DNA of 64,000 bases. Origin: Baylisascaris procyonis (Eukaryota > Nematoda > Chromadorea > Rhabditida > Ascarididae). The translations under genes and the position numbers were made by a program. The notes beneath the pieces were generated by a model. The model was not told where the DNA came from. It searched no databases and saw nothing but the letters and a program-made list of their open reading frames with translations. Shown here piece after piece: positions 51,501-64,000 of this stretch. The stretch is from contig JAZARR010000095.1 in the NCBI GenBank assembly GCA_037389465.1, positions 2,738,001-2,802,000 of the forward strand. The letters run 5' to 3'. How positions within the stretch are numbered: the stretch's first letter is position 1; each line of letters starts with the position of its first letter.

Positions 51501-54500
51501 CACTAAATTTGCATTTTCCATCTTAGTGATACTCTGATAGCGATAAATCGTTCGAAAGAAACATTAAAATGGATAGAAGCAACCTGGGGTGCGATTCGCA
51601 TTAGCGAGTGAACCGATTCGTGACGTCACATCATAGGATTGCTTCTGTGAGAAGATTTTCACATTGCCTCCCGACGGTTTATGATCGGTTATTGAATTTA
51701 TTTTACTGTAAACAATTCCAATTCCATAGTAGAATAATTTAAGTTCATTACGCTCATTTAAAGTAGAGATTTTAATTCCAACTTGGTCCAACTTGGTCCA
51801 ACTTGGTGAGCAATATATTCAAAGTGATTACAAAATGTTCATTGCTTTAAGAGTATTTTCAAGGAAAAATTCATCGTATTTATATTCCAGAAAAGCTAAC
51901 AACCCATTCCAGAAAGCATTTATTTCAAATAGCTGACAAATGCAAACGTATTGAACTGCCTATATTGAACATCATTCAAAATTTTAAAAAAAGCAGCATT
52001 ATTACATATAACAAAAATATTCAAAGTAAAATAAAATAGATATGCGAGGAATATAGGCCAATTAAGCATTAATTCACGCCAGCCTTCCGCATACAACGAT
52101 TGTAAAAACTGGAGATGGAACTCACCTTTGCACATTCATGTATTTATTGGTCCTTTTAGGTGTTGTTGTTGTGCTACTCATCGGAGATGTGGTTGATACT
52201 GCTGAAACCAAATATAAAAGGAAGCGAGAGAAAGAGAAAGGGAAAGCGGTAATGAAACACTAAGGCAGATTATGCTTCAACTGATTCTCACAACTTGTCA
52301 TATTCCTATATGAGATTCTCACAACGGAATTCGACCTGTCATTCAAACAGAAGAGAGATGTATTTCGACTTAGACGGACTGATATTTACATTAATAGATT
52401 ACACTAATTGATAAGAATTCTTCTTATTGTTCACAAATTTAAATGTACTCAAATAATAGTTAAATATTAGAAAGCAATACGATTGATGTTTGCAAAAATT
52501 CAACTAGCAATCGGAAATATTCAGTGAGGATTGGATGGGGATTTGAATGCCTCAATGAGGGGATTATTTGTGATGGATAGATTTGATGGCGACGCTGATT
52601 TTAAACAATTTCACTAATAAATGCGCACTTGCAAGCCACAATAATGCGCATAAGAAGCATAAGGAACTCACATTGATTACTGCGTGAAATGGCCCCACTT
52701 CGCTCACTGAAATATCAACAAACATTCGCTATAGGAAATAACCAATTACGCTCACATAAACATACTTATGCGATTTCATAAAGGTACAAGCGCTTATACG
52801 ACGTAACAAAACTTTGTAACAGGTATTGGTAACTTCAAGGTGAGAATTTAAGAAACGTTCTATTGAAGTTGAGGGTTTATTTATGCAAACTTCCACACGA
52901 AGGTATTATGTTAGTATCGTGCGTCTGTATATTTATGTTTGTATGTTTGTCGGTGTATTTGTCTGATAAACTGAAAGGCTATGCTGATAAAATCTGAAAA
53001 TTGAACCTCCTCGCCCCCACCGAAATTCATTATAAATCCAGTAAAGATCTCAAAAAATCCATTAATTTAAAAGAGATACGAAAGTTAAGAGCGAAATTCA
53101 AATTCACAAGTTCACTTAGTTGATAATAATGGAAAATATTTTCTATTCTTTAAAGATATTTTTTGTAACAAAAATAATGATGGGGCCCTAATTATGTGAA
53201 TTAGTGGACTCTATTTCTAATACTTATTCATTGAAAGAAAGCCTTCGTTTAGAAATTTCATAATCGCCTATCTTACGTTCATTTGAGTTTTCATCCGCCT
53301 TGGCAAATCTTCATTTAGAATACAAATTCTACTTACACATATTTTTTTCGCGCTTTGATGACGTCATCTCTATGTGAATTTATATATGAATTTATACATG
53401 CCGATAGTTTAAAGCTGGTGACAACTAAACCTGTAGCCAAGAAACTTGAAGCATAAAGTCTAACCATAGAACGTTGAATCCCTCACAACAAGACGCATTA
53501 GCAGAGTAAATGTTTTTTTTTCGAAAATTTGAATGAGCGGTCGGTTTATTTGAGACTTAAATCCATTATCGTTCATTTCTTATCAATTGTTGGTGATTTA
53601 TGAAAGCGATCGCTCAGGTGCTCTAAAAAACACATATTGTGCTTCTTAGAGCATCTGAACGTTATGTGGCATTGCCAATTATTTGTTGGCTGATATCGTG
53701 AGCAAGCCAACACGAGGTAACATACAATCATCAATCGCGTTATTTATGACTACATTTGTTCGATGAGCAAAAAACAAAAAACAAAAAACAAAAAACAAAA
53801 AAAAAAAAGAAATCGATTGAAATGTTTTCGTTTTTCATTTAGTCAAACTATGCCAAGCAACATTATCCAATGCCATTAGTGATTGGTGAGGTAAAACATT
53901 CAAAATTGTAGAGGAGTGTTAATCCAGATAAATCTAACTCTATGATTGCACGATAAGTTTAAAGGTATTGAATAATTTGTTTGAATAAAAAGTCTTTAAA
54001 AAGTTTTTAATACCATAAATTCATCTGCAAATTAATTAATAAAGGGAAAAAAAAAAAGTTTCCTGTGATTTTCTAAGGCGCAAACTTTTTTTGAATTATT
54101 CGAAACATTCTAGATAAACTACCTCTCGAACTAATCTAAGTGCCAATATACTTAATATACAAAGAAAAATCTCTTGTAAGCTGAGAAATATTCAACGATC
54201 AGGCTTCAAATTTAAGGAAAACTTTATTGAAAAAAATGACTGAAATCGATGGTGAACTTGTATTAATCCAGTTGATATTAATGTAGAAAAAAAAAATATT
54301 TTTCTTAATTTTATTTTAAATTATTGCAAAAGTAAACATTTTACTAATCGCTTAGATTCGAAATTATAAAAATCGAGTATTAAAGTGTTTCTTACGTTAT
54401 TACTGTTGGAGAATTTTATGCGTTATTAGTGTGTAAAATACTTGCCCTCATAATGAGGCAATTAGCGAAAGAGATGAGAGCGAACCTCATATTAGATGGC

Positions 54501-55871
54501 AGAGATTCTCTCAATGGTCGTCTTTCATTCTTATGAGACCTGAAAAAAAAAATATTCGGAAGAAAATTTTAATTAAATTAAATTTTTTGTTCTAAGAGGA
54601 TTTTTTTAAAAATGATTTTAATTCAAGCGGCAGAAAGTTATTCAGCGATTACAGTATCGTTATATTATAGGTTTGCAAATTTCGAGTGATACTAGGTAAT
54701 ATGAACTAATGTTCCTTTGGAAAAATATAGTAAATATCAATTAATTACAGTAGTATTTAGCTAAACCGTTCCGCTTGATGCTTCAACTGTCTAAATATTC
54801 CTTAGTCTGGAGTGAGCTTGAAAAATGATAAATCTTTGGTCTTGATAGTAAAGGAAAATCGAAAAAAAAAACCCGAAAATCATAAACGACTATGCTTGAT
54901 AAGCAATGATCTTTGCCCTTTTGTAACCATAGCTGTAAAATGCACAGAAAGCACTGCCTTCATTTTCAAGCATCGCTGCAGCATTTTGAAAAAAGAACGA
55001 CAGTCTAAAACAAATAAAACCATGGTTGACCAAATTTCGGGATGAGGATGATGGAGGAGGGGATGAGGGGAAGAGGAATTTTTGCGACCTCTTCTAAGAA
55101 AAATACGAGCGGTTATTTACAGATTTGTGATTTCGAACTGATTTGAACATAAAATCTTCGATGTAAATATGGGATATTGTGGATAGTTATTTTCATCAAA
55201 CTATTCGTGGATAATTTTCATAATCACTGTACTCTCATACTGAAAAAAAAAAATATAAATTCCAGAATCATATTCCTTTTCCTTATTTAGTTTAGTAATA
55301 TTTAGAAGATAATTTCAATAGTGAAACTTCTTTAGTGATTTTAAAAATCGTTAACTACAATTGTACAACCGAGATTTGTTTAATACTTCAATGTCCACAT
55401 AAATATATAAAATGTCGAAGAAATGCCTTCATCTGTCCCTTCTTCATTGTCGCCTCCATCTCCCCTTCCCCCTACCTGCGTCCTCAATTCTCTTCTCATG
55501 AGCTATGAACAAGATGAACATAAAAACCTGTACGTTATTATTGAATATGTATAAATAGAAAAAAACCAGTTGAAAGACTCATGTTGGCAATCTACCATTC
55601 ATGTTCCTATTGCATTTGTAGACCCATAATGGAAGGCAATCAAAAAATTCGCATTATACCTTCAAATAAACAGGTACCCAATTATAATTTGCACTTTGTG
55701 CAGAAAAATACGCAAGATCTGAATTAACTATTAAAATATATCAATATATGAATTATTAAGGTAATTGATGCGATTTAATAAGTTGGGGAAAAGTCACAGT
55801 GGAAAAATAAATAAATGAATAAATTAATTGATAAATTAAGAAGTAAATAAATAAATAAAAATTAAAAAATA

Positions 55872-55914
<43 letters not shown>

Positions 55915-58900
55915 CTATTTTCGTTGATATAATGAACATACTTAATGCCTATCATATTCGTTATTGCTAATGAATGTGTTCTGACAATGATTATTGCTAC
56001 TACTATTACTAGTATTGGTATTACTGTTACAACTATTTAAATATTCATTTCTACACGTTTCCCAACTATTTCCCGAAGGGAATTTTTTTTTGATATGCAA
56101 AGAAATGAGGAGGCGAGAGGGAAGAGAGGAGAGGAAGGAAATTTTTCGGGCAATATAGCAAACACTTACGCATCAGCAACGTTTGAACGAGATGATCGAG
56201 GTGGCAATGTTTTCGGCGGAGGAGTCGATGTTGGCGGTTTCGTTTTTGGTGGCTCCTTTTTATTCTAAATCTCACATGAGATGATTTTTAAATATTAAAT
56301 ATAAAACGGTATCAGCATAACTAAAAGAACATCGATTTTTTACGAAATAAAAGCTTCTGAAATATTCTACTATCAGTGTTATCAATATTACCACTATTAT
56401 AATGCTAATTACAATATTCTCATTCATCAAGAAAGATGACAATTTCGAAGACATCATTGATGAAAGTAAATGAAAAAAATTTCATTTCTTGGAAAAACGC
56501 GTCAAGAAAATTTCCATACAACTTTTATAATTTATCAATGATCTCAGTGATCACACATGGATCACTTTCATAGGTCAATATTTAGTCGCTTTATATCGAG
56601 AACTCCCAAGAAATTTGAATACATTCAGCTATTCTTAAGAGTTGAGCACTAAAATCACCTGATGTATCATCGGTGATCCTTTCGAAACTTGCGTCGTCCG
56701 TTTCGATGGTGTCGGAGTTCCCGCAGTTGGAGTCGTAGTTCTTGTTGCTCGCACTTGTTGTGAGATTGTCGCGTTTTTAGATGGCGTAGATTTTGGAGTG
56801 GTTGCAGTTTCAGATGGTGCTGATGGCTTCGGAGGTGCTGAATTTCCAGCAACAGTCTTCTCCGGGGATGTACTCTTAGTGGACGGCGAAACAACATCAG
56901 TTGATTCTAGAGTTGATGCTATCGTTTCGGAATTAGTCAATCCCATTTTAACTTCCGGTTCGGCAGCAATCACTTCCACTGTTTGATCGTTATTTTGTGC
57001 TTCAATCGTTTCTGTTGTGATATTATCGAATTCAGGCATAATGATTGATGCTTCCTGTACATCACTGATGGTAGTTTGTTCGATATCCATTGGTGGTGGT
57101 TCTAATATTTTCGAATAATTTATATCCGTTGATGTTTTATCATCATTCAATTCATTATTCACAAAGGAATCATCGATCAATTTTCCATTAAATGTTTCTT
57201 GCTCGGTCGCTTCGTTGATTTCGGCATTTGTCGATTCCTCATAGGGAATATCGGTCGGTTGATCGTTCATCAAATTTGCATATGGTACATCGTTCGTTTG
57301 ATGATCGGAAATTTTTTGAAGTGGTTCGACATGCATAAGTAGATTATTGGCATCTTGCGATGCGGTCTCCATAATTGCTTCACTTTCAACACTGATTATT
57401 GATCGATGCTCTGAAAGTGAAAAAAAAAAATTTTTTTTTTGACTCTACCTTAAAACGTGATTTATTAGCTACGTTTGTTAGTTTCAGTGGGAATGTCGAT
57501 TAGCCAAAAAAAAAAAAAAAAAAATAAAGAAACAAACGAACAGTCAAATCAGTTTTTTTTTTTTTCTAACAATAGCTGTCTTACTCGAAGGGCCAATCAT
57601 TGAGATGCCTAACGATTTATTTATGAAAAAGAAAAAAACGACTGTGTAATGTGAAAAAATTGTTGATGAATATGATTGCTGTTGAAGAAAGATGGATGTT
57701 TAGAGTGCAATATAGGTCACATCTTTCTTGATCATCTTTAAATTGATTAAAATATGGTTCATAGATAATTTGAATAATTGCGGTTCACTAAGAAAAATTA
57801 ATCAAAACAATAATAAAAATAAAAGTATTAATTTTTTTTTTACAAGAATATAGCGAGCAAAATATAAGTATTAAAACTTTTTTAAAGAATATTATGAAAA
57901 AAATACAAATATTGATTTTTTTTTAAAGGAATATTACGAAAAATTCAAATAAAAGAATAAGAATGAATGAAAAAAATTTTGAATAATCGTTAGAGTCATA
58001 AACGAAAGAAATCGTCATAACGACTATAAAGTGTCGGCATTGCGGAAAGTTTTTTGAGTCATTTATAGGCATATGAATAATGCTCAACGTTGATAAACAT
58101 CAATTCGACGGGCAATTTAAGAGAGAATATGTGGTGAATATGAGTTCAAATTACTTCCCCTACGATGATTTCAATGGATATATCCACGCTGCAACTATAT
58201 TATGCTCCTAAATTTATACCCATTTCTTTAGAAATGCTCCCGTTGAATTTTTGGGAACCACGTCATCCCACCCCCCCCCCCCCCACCCCTCTACCCTCTT
58301 TCCTTCAAATCCTCCACCACGACCAAAAATATGTTATGAAGATGGTTTTAGTATATTAAAAAAAAAAATGAGAGGATCTATTACACATTGGTATAATAGT
58401 TATAGTGTTTCAGATCACATCATATAAAATTGTATCATTGCGAATAAATACAAAAAATAAACAATTAAAATACTAATCTAAATAAACACAAACTGAAATA
58501 AAAATATTAATGAAAATAATTGAATCAATAATTGAAATAAATTTAGAAATAGAGATAAGATATGATAAGAATGATTAGAGACTTCAAAGGATATATGAGA
58601 GGGAGGGGGGGGGGGATGCGGTAATTTAGAAGAATCACAGTGAGATGAAATAACAGCGGTGTGTGTGTATGTTGGCGAAGGGGGGGGGGGGGGAGTGGGG
58701 TAGTATTTTATAGGAATCACAATATGCTCGAATAACATATGATTACAATGCAATGATAAGCAAAAATTCCACATTTTCTTATCACACAATAATCTCACCT
58801 AAGCGCTCAGCTATAACGTTCGATGCAAATATGAAGGCAAGTTCTATGGAACTATGGAGCCATAAATGAATGCGATCGACTTTTGAATTAGCATAACGCC

Positions 58901-61642
58901 GCTAGAAATGAACACATCATCATATATATTCCTCATTACAAATGTACTTAAATTACTTTTGCATTGCATTGCATTCATTGCGATAAGTGTAATAGAAAAA
59001 AAAATAATGCAATTGCATTTGCAAAGAAGTCAATCATTCTTAATCTAAAATATTTATGTATATATGTGAAATATTAATGCACTACTATAAAACCTAAAAA
59101 ATTTCCGAGATTCTCATCAGAAATGTCGAGCGATAGAGATATGAAACATATGAATGGAAAATAGATATGATCCACTGAAGGGATATATTGGAGGAGAGAG
59201 GAAGCGGAGGGGAATGGGTAGTTATTTTAAGGGAATCATAGTAAGTTGAAATCATACTGTCTGTAATTCACTTAAGAGACATTATAAGCATCTTCACATT
59301 ACCATATACGATGGTATGGTATGAAAACTACGGTAACTAGATAGTATCCATAACTAAATTCAGACGCAACTACTACGCGTACAACCACGCTTTTTCGGCT
59401 TATTTCTAAACTTATTTATCTATATATTTGCATTCCTATAAAAATTGTAGAAAAGCAGTAATCAATTTCCTAAAAAGATGCGTTTTGTATAATAGAGACA
59501 CAATTCGTGGTGATGATTTTTATCAGTGATAAACGCTTGCATAGAAAAGTTCCTCGTCTAAAAAAAGCAAGTAGACAAGCAAGTGAAAAGGATGGCAGGC
59601 ACGATATGCGCTTTTTGCATTCCTCTTATCAGACTCACCAGTTTCGTGAAATTCCAACAAACAATGGAACTTAGAGAAAAAAAAATTAAATCTTAGCCGA
59701 TGCGACAATTCAAACAAATCTCCTGTAACGCTTTCTCTATTTGTAATCCCATCGGCATGAAATAAGAAACTAGCCGAATTGAAATGTAAACGATTTTTCG
59801 GAACCAAGCAATGTCTGCAATTTCATTCAAAACTGAAGTACAAATTCACCGAGAAGATAATCTAAGACGGACAACATTTGCATCGAATTTCGTTATCTGA
59901 ACTTTAGTGCGAACTGAGATTACGGGAACGACAGACAGACAGTCGTTGTAAGACATGATTTTGGAGAAAATTCTCAAAACGATTAAATCTGAAAAAAAAA
60001 ACACGGCTCTTTGTTAGAAAAATATTTGCAAAAATATAAAAAAAAAACGTGCAAAAATATTTGCAGTGAATTCATAAAGGAAATTAGGGTGCGAAAATAA
60101 TCGTAGAATAGAAATCAAATAAAAGAAGAATTTAAACGTAACAAAAATTTATATGAAAGAGAATGCAATATAATCCAAGAATGCAACCTATTTGATTATG
60201 CAACCAATATGAGAGAATTCAATCTATTTAATTAAGTTTTTAATTTAATTTCTTTTAATTTAAGTACTTGCGTTCTTTAAATGAAACAGTCGATAGATCA
60301 GATATTAATTACGTTTAAAAACGTCAACTGCCATTATATTCAACAGCAATGAGAATCTAGAAGCCAATTCAAGCTACATAATAAGCACGAAAATCTAACG
60401 CTAAAAAAAAGCAAAACAATGCGGAACAAAAACGAAGAAAGAGAGGAGGGAGAGATGAAGCCAAGAACTCGATGACGATGGACATACCGTGGAAGCGAAT
60501 GTTATTGTGTACTCTTGATGGGTTGTGTTGTCAATGTCGTCGTTTTGGATGGCGAATAGTTGAAGGAATCGATGACGAGATGAACGGGAGAGGGGTAGGG
60601 GCGGTGCTTCACAAGCCAGACCCACTTTCGATCCACGTGCGTTAGTCCTCATGAGCACAACACAAATAGCCTAGCAAGTAAGGCATACATACACTTCACA
60701 GCCCTATAACCTCACAGCACGCAACAGCCAAGCCAAGCCAACCAACCAGCCAACCAGTCAGCTGGCTGGCTACCTCATGCAATTCTTCACGCATTGATCG
60801 AACTTCGCTCGATATTTACATTACTCGATAGCATGTAAGTAAGGATAATTGACAGATACACAAAGCGGCGATATGACACCGAAATATAGTTTTTTTCATT
60901 TGTAAACAAACTAGAAAAACTTCATAACCGATAAAAAACTTACTCTAATATTTATTAATATTTTTTCATTGATTTTTTCAAGGAAATTTTTTCACACTTC
61001 GGATTTTATTGCTGTTAATGTATAGCTCAGTGATTTAAGATACGGATACTGGGTTCCTTCCGCAAAGTTATTTGCATCCAATAGGAGGATAAGGAGTACC
61101 GCACAGACATAGAATGTCCCTTGAAGACCTATATTTCAGCATAAATTGGAATAAATGTGACAACGATACTTACCAAAAAATAATAGAAATTCACAAAACA
61201 TACTGTCATAAGAATCGTTTTCTTCGACGCTTTCTTTTAATTCTTTTAATTCGCTGCCATCCACTAAGGTTTGCTCCACAACTTGAATTTCATCGGTTAA
61301 TTCAGAGGGCTCAAAATGATCGATGCTTTGATCAACTGAATCATCCTCTTCATGTATTGCATCGTTTTCATCAATCTCTGAATGATAGTCCTCTTTAATT
61401 TCAATGTTATCATCATTTTGTTTGTCGTCGATTTCATTTACATTCACTATTTCCTTTTCTTGCTGTTCCTCTTCATTTCTTTTCTCTTTTTCAATTTCAT
61501 CACCGTTTTCTTCAACGATATTTTCATCTTTCAGATTTTCGATTTTTTCTTTAGGATATTCTTTCATTTCGATGCCTTTGCTTGTCGATTCATTTTTCCT
61601 TTCTGAATACTCATTTTGCTCATTTGATCTCCTTGTTTCTAC
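43989..61642 (-). CDS. ptl-1: Tau/MAP2/MAP4-family microtubule-binding protein (PTL-1-like), 5' end missing
   Basis: Binds microtubules through tandem tau repeats and acts mainly in neurons. Minus-strand exons in order: 61204-61642, 56659-57410, 56170-56264, 52672-52706, 52126-52201, 51584-51705, 46965-47054, 46138-46227, 45101-45193, 43989-44162 (about 655 codons). The N-terminal half is acidic and disordered. A Thr/Ser/Pro-rich linker (KTKPPTSTPPPKTLPPR) follows, then repeat cores SKINSITDHKPSGGNVK, SRIGSLANANRTPG, SKIGSLDNVTHRPPGGNVK, SKVGSTDNIKHKPAGGDIK and SKVGSLENANHVPGGGN. The C-terminus is IDDYRVDVSKSARGRVASS, matching the region after the last tau repeat. All junctions keep phase except 51584 to 47054, where a small exon seems to be missing. 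No start codon was found, so more 5' exons probably lie above 61642. Introns reach about 4.5 kb. Family identity is secure; the symbol is by homology. Confidence 0.9.
45101..45193 (-). CDS. ptl-1: ptl-1 tau repeat 5 exon
   Basis: Thirty-one codons starting IFSEKLNVSSVK, with the most canonical repeat of the set, SKVGSLENANHVPGGGN. The donor used here (GTT AAT/GTGCGA) is weak. A stronger donor (AAT/GTGAGC at 45172) lies inside the exon in the same phase. Confidence 0.88.
45487..45547 (+). repeat. CT-rich (CTTT)n tract
   Basis: A pyrimidine tract with about eight CTTT units, in the ptl-1 intron between the repeat 4 and repeat 5 exons. On the ptl-1 sense strand it is (AAAG)n. Confidence 0.85.
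46138..46227 (-). CDS. ptl-1: ptl-1 tau repeat 4, 90-nt phase 0-0 exon
   Basis: Thirty codons between TTTGTAG/ATT and AAG/GTTTGT. The start IFSAKLEWKAE resembles IPTQKLEWKAQ of the previous exon, and the repeat core is SKVGSTDNIKHKPAGGDIK. The two exons look like a tandem duplication. Confidence 0.92.
46965..47054 (-). CDS. ptl-1: ptl-1 tau repeat 3, 90-nt phase 0-0 exon
   Basis: Thirty codons between TTTTTAG/ATT and AAG/GTATGT. It encodes one full repeat unit with core SKIGSLDNVTHRPPGGNVK. Being symmetric, the exon can be skipped without a frame change. Confidence 0.92.
51584..51705 (-). CDS. ptl-1: ptl-1 exon with tau repeats 1 and 2
   Basis: Forty codons flanked by one base at each end. 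It holds a divergent repeat (SKINSITDHKPSGGNVK), a linker IFSQKQSYDV and the start of the next (TSRIGSLANANRTPG). It ends within a PGGG motif at CCAG/GTTGCT, phase 1. The next recognised exon starts in phase 0, so this end is unresolved. Confidence 0.8.
51777..51808 (+). repeat. 10-bp tandem repeat, three copies
   Basis: Three copies of CCAACTTGGT, itself a palindromic unit. It lies just 5' (minus sense) of the first tau-repeat exon, inside the intron. Confidence 0.8.
53615..53657. repeat. Inverted repeat, 12-bp stem
   Basis: CAGGTGCTCTAA and TTAGAGCATCTG pair with one G-T-type mismatch around a 19-nt loop. It lies in the intron between ptl-1 exons 56170 and 52706. It could form a small hairpin RNA, but the stem is shorter than a typical pre-miRNA. 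Confidence 0.5.
53767..53810 (+). repeat. (AAAAAAC)n and poly-A tract
   Basis: Four AAAAAAC-type units followed by an A run. A simple repeat in a ptl-1 intron. Confidence 0.85.
55876..55912. repeat. (AT)18 microsatellite
   Basis: An uninterrupted AT dinucleotide tract in the ptl-1 intron between exons 56170 and 52706. Confidence 0.95.
56659..57410 (-). CDS. ptl-1: ptl-1 large N-terminal exon
   Basis: Opens in phase 2 after CACTTTCAG and runs 250 codons to CAG/GTGATT. An in-frame ATG at 57372 could start a shorter isoform. It encodes an acidic, Asn/Glu-rich region and then a Thr/Ser/Pro/Lys-rich segment (SPSTKSTSPEKTV, TPTAGTPTPSKRTTQ). The second part resembles the proline-rich region before the repeats in tau. 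Confidence 0.85.
60726..60775 (+). repeat. AGCC/AACC repeat with inverted GGCT copies
   Basis: Runs of CCAAGCCAAGCC and CCAACCAACCAGCC followed by GCTGGCTGGCT. The two halves can pair into a GC hairpin. It lies in the first ptl-1 intron of this window, about 450 bp after exon 61204. Confidence 0.7.
61204..61642 (-). CDS. ptl-1: ptl-1 upstream exon, Glu/Asp-rich N-terminal region
   Basis: 146 codons plus one base, from TTTTACAG/GTA to A/GTATGT. About 40 percent of residues are Glu or Asp, resembling the acidic projection domain of tau-family proteins. The phase-1 end joins exon 57410 (AG first) as Lys, giving NDSYD-K-HRSIISVES. The first ATG codons in the exon are out of frame; an in-frame ATG lies at 61567. 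The exon either continues an upstream exon or starts an isoform. Confidence 0.7.

Positions 61643-64000
<2,358 letters not shown>

Overview
The window looks like nuclear DNA of a nematode. It is AT-rich (about one third G+C by eye), its genes are split by long introns, and the three identifiable genes match the nematode families for ribosomal protein S3a (RPS-1), the eIF4E transporter 4E-T (IFET-1) and the tau-like protein PTL-1. TTTCAG/TTTACAG acceptors lie 11-24 bases before two start codons, as expected for spliced-leader trans-splicing or a spliced 5' UTR. The long introns, even in the ribosomal gene, suggest a parasitic lineage such as the spirurids, but I cannot name a species.

Layout. 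0.5-3.7 kb: short open stretches on both strands, no firm gene. 3.7-13.6 kb: no supported gene; TATA-like boxes, purine tracts, an AAAT/AAAC repeat. 13.7-18.2 kb (minus): two unrecognised coding segments, one with four phase-compatible exons and a poly(A) signal, the other a highly basic C-terminus. 20.9-23.2 kb (minus): a decayed RTE-like non-LTR retrotransposon. 23.9-27.8 kb (minus): rps-1, four exons, 257 codons, complete. 30.3-39.4 kb (plus): 4E-T, 16 exons, about 990 codons. 44.0-61.6 kb (minus): ptl-1/tau, ten exons, with an N-terminal acidic exon and a C-terminal repeat domain; the start codon was not found. 61.6-64 kb: a long (AT)n and low-complexity DNA.

rps-1 and 4E-T are head to head (2.5 kb between start codons); 4E-T and ptl-1 are tail to tail. 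From memory, rps-1 and ifet-1 carry the same cosmid name in C. elegans (F56F3) and ptl-1 is on the same chromosome, so this may be conserved linkage. S3a builds the 40S subunit, 4E-T represses translation by holding eIF4E in P-bodies, and PTL-1 binds microtubules in neurons; they do not form a pathway.

Points most worth a second look: a GC-AG intron in rps-1; a 4E-T splice junction that would create TAG if read with its best sites; a phase gap in the tau repeat domain that predicts a microexon of about 17 nt; an alternative donor that would remove the last tau repeat in frame; and four copies of a purine-tract plus TATAAAA arrangement. Exon limits were found by eye and may be off by a base or by one exon at weak junctions.
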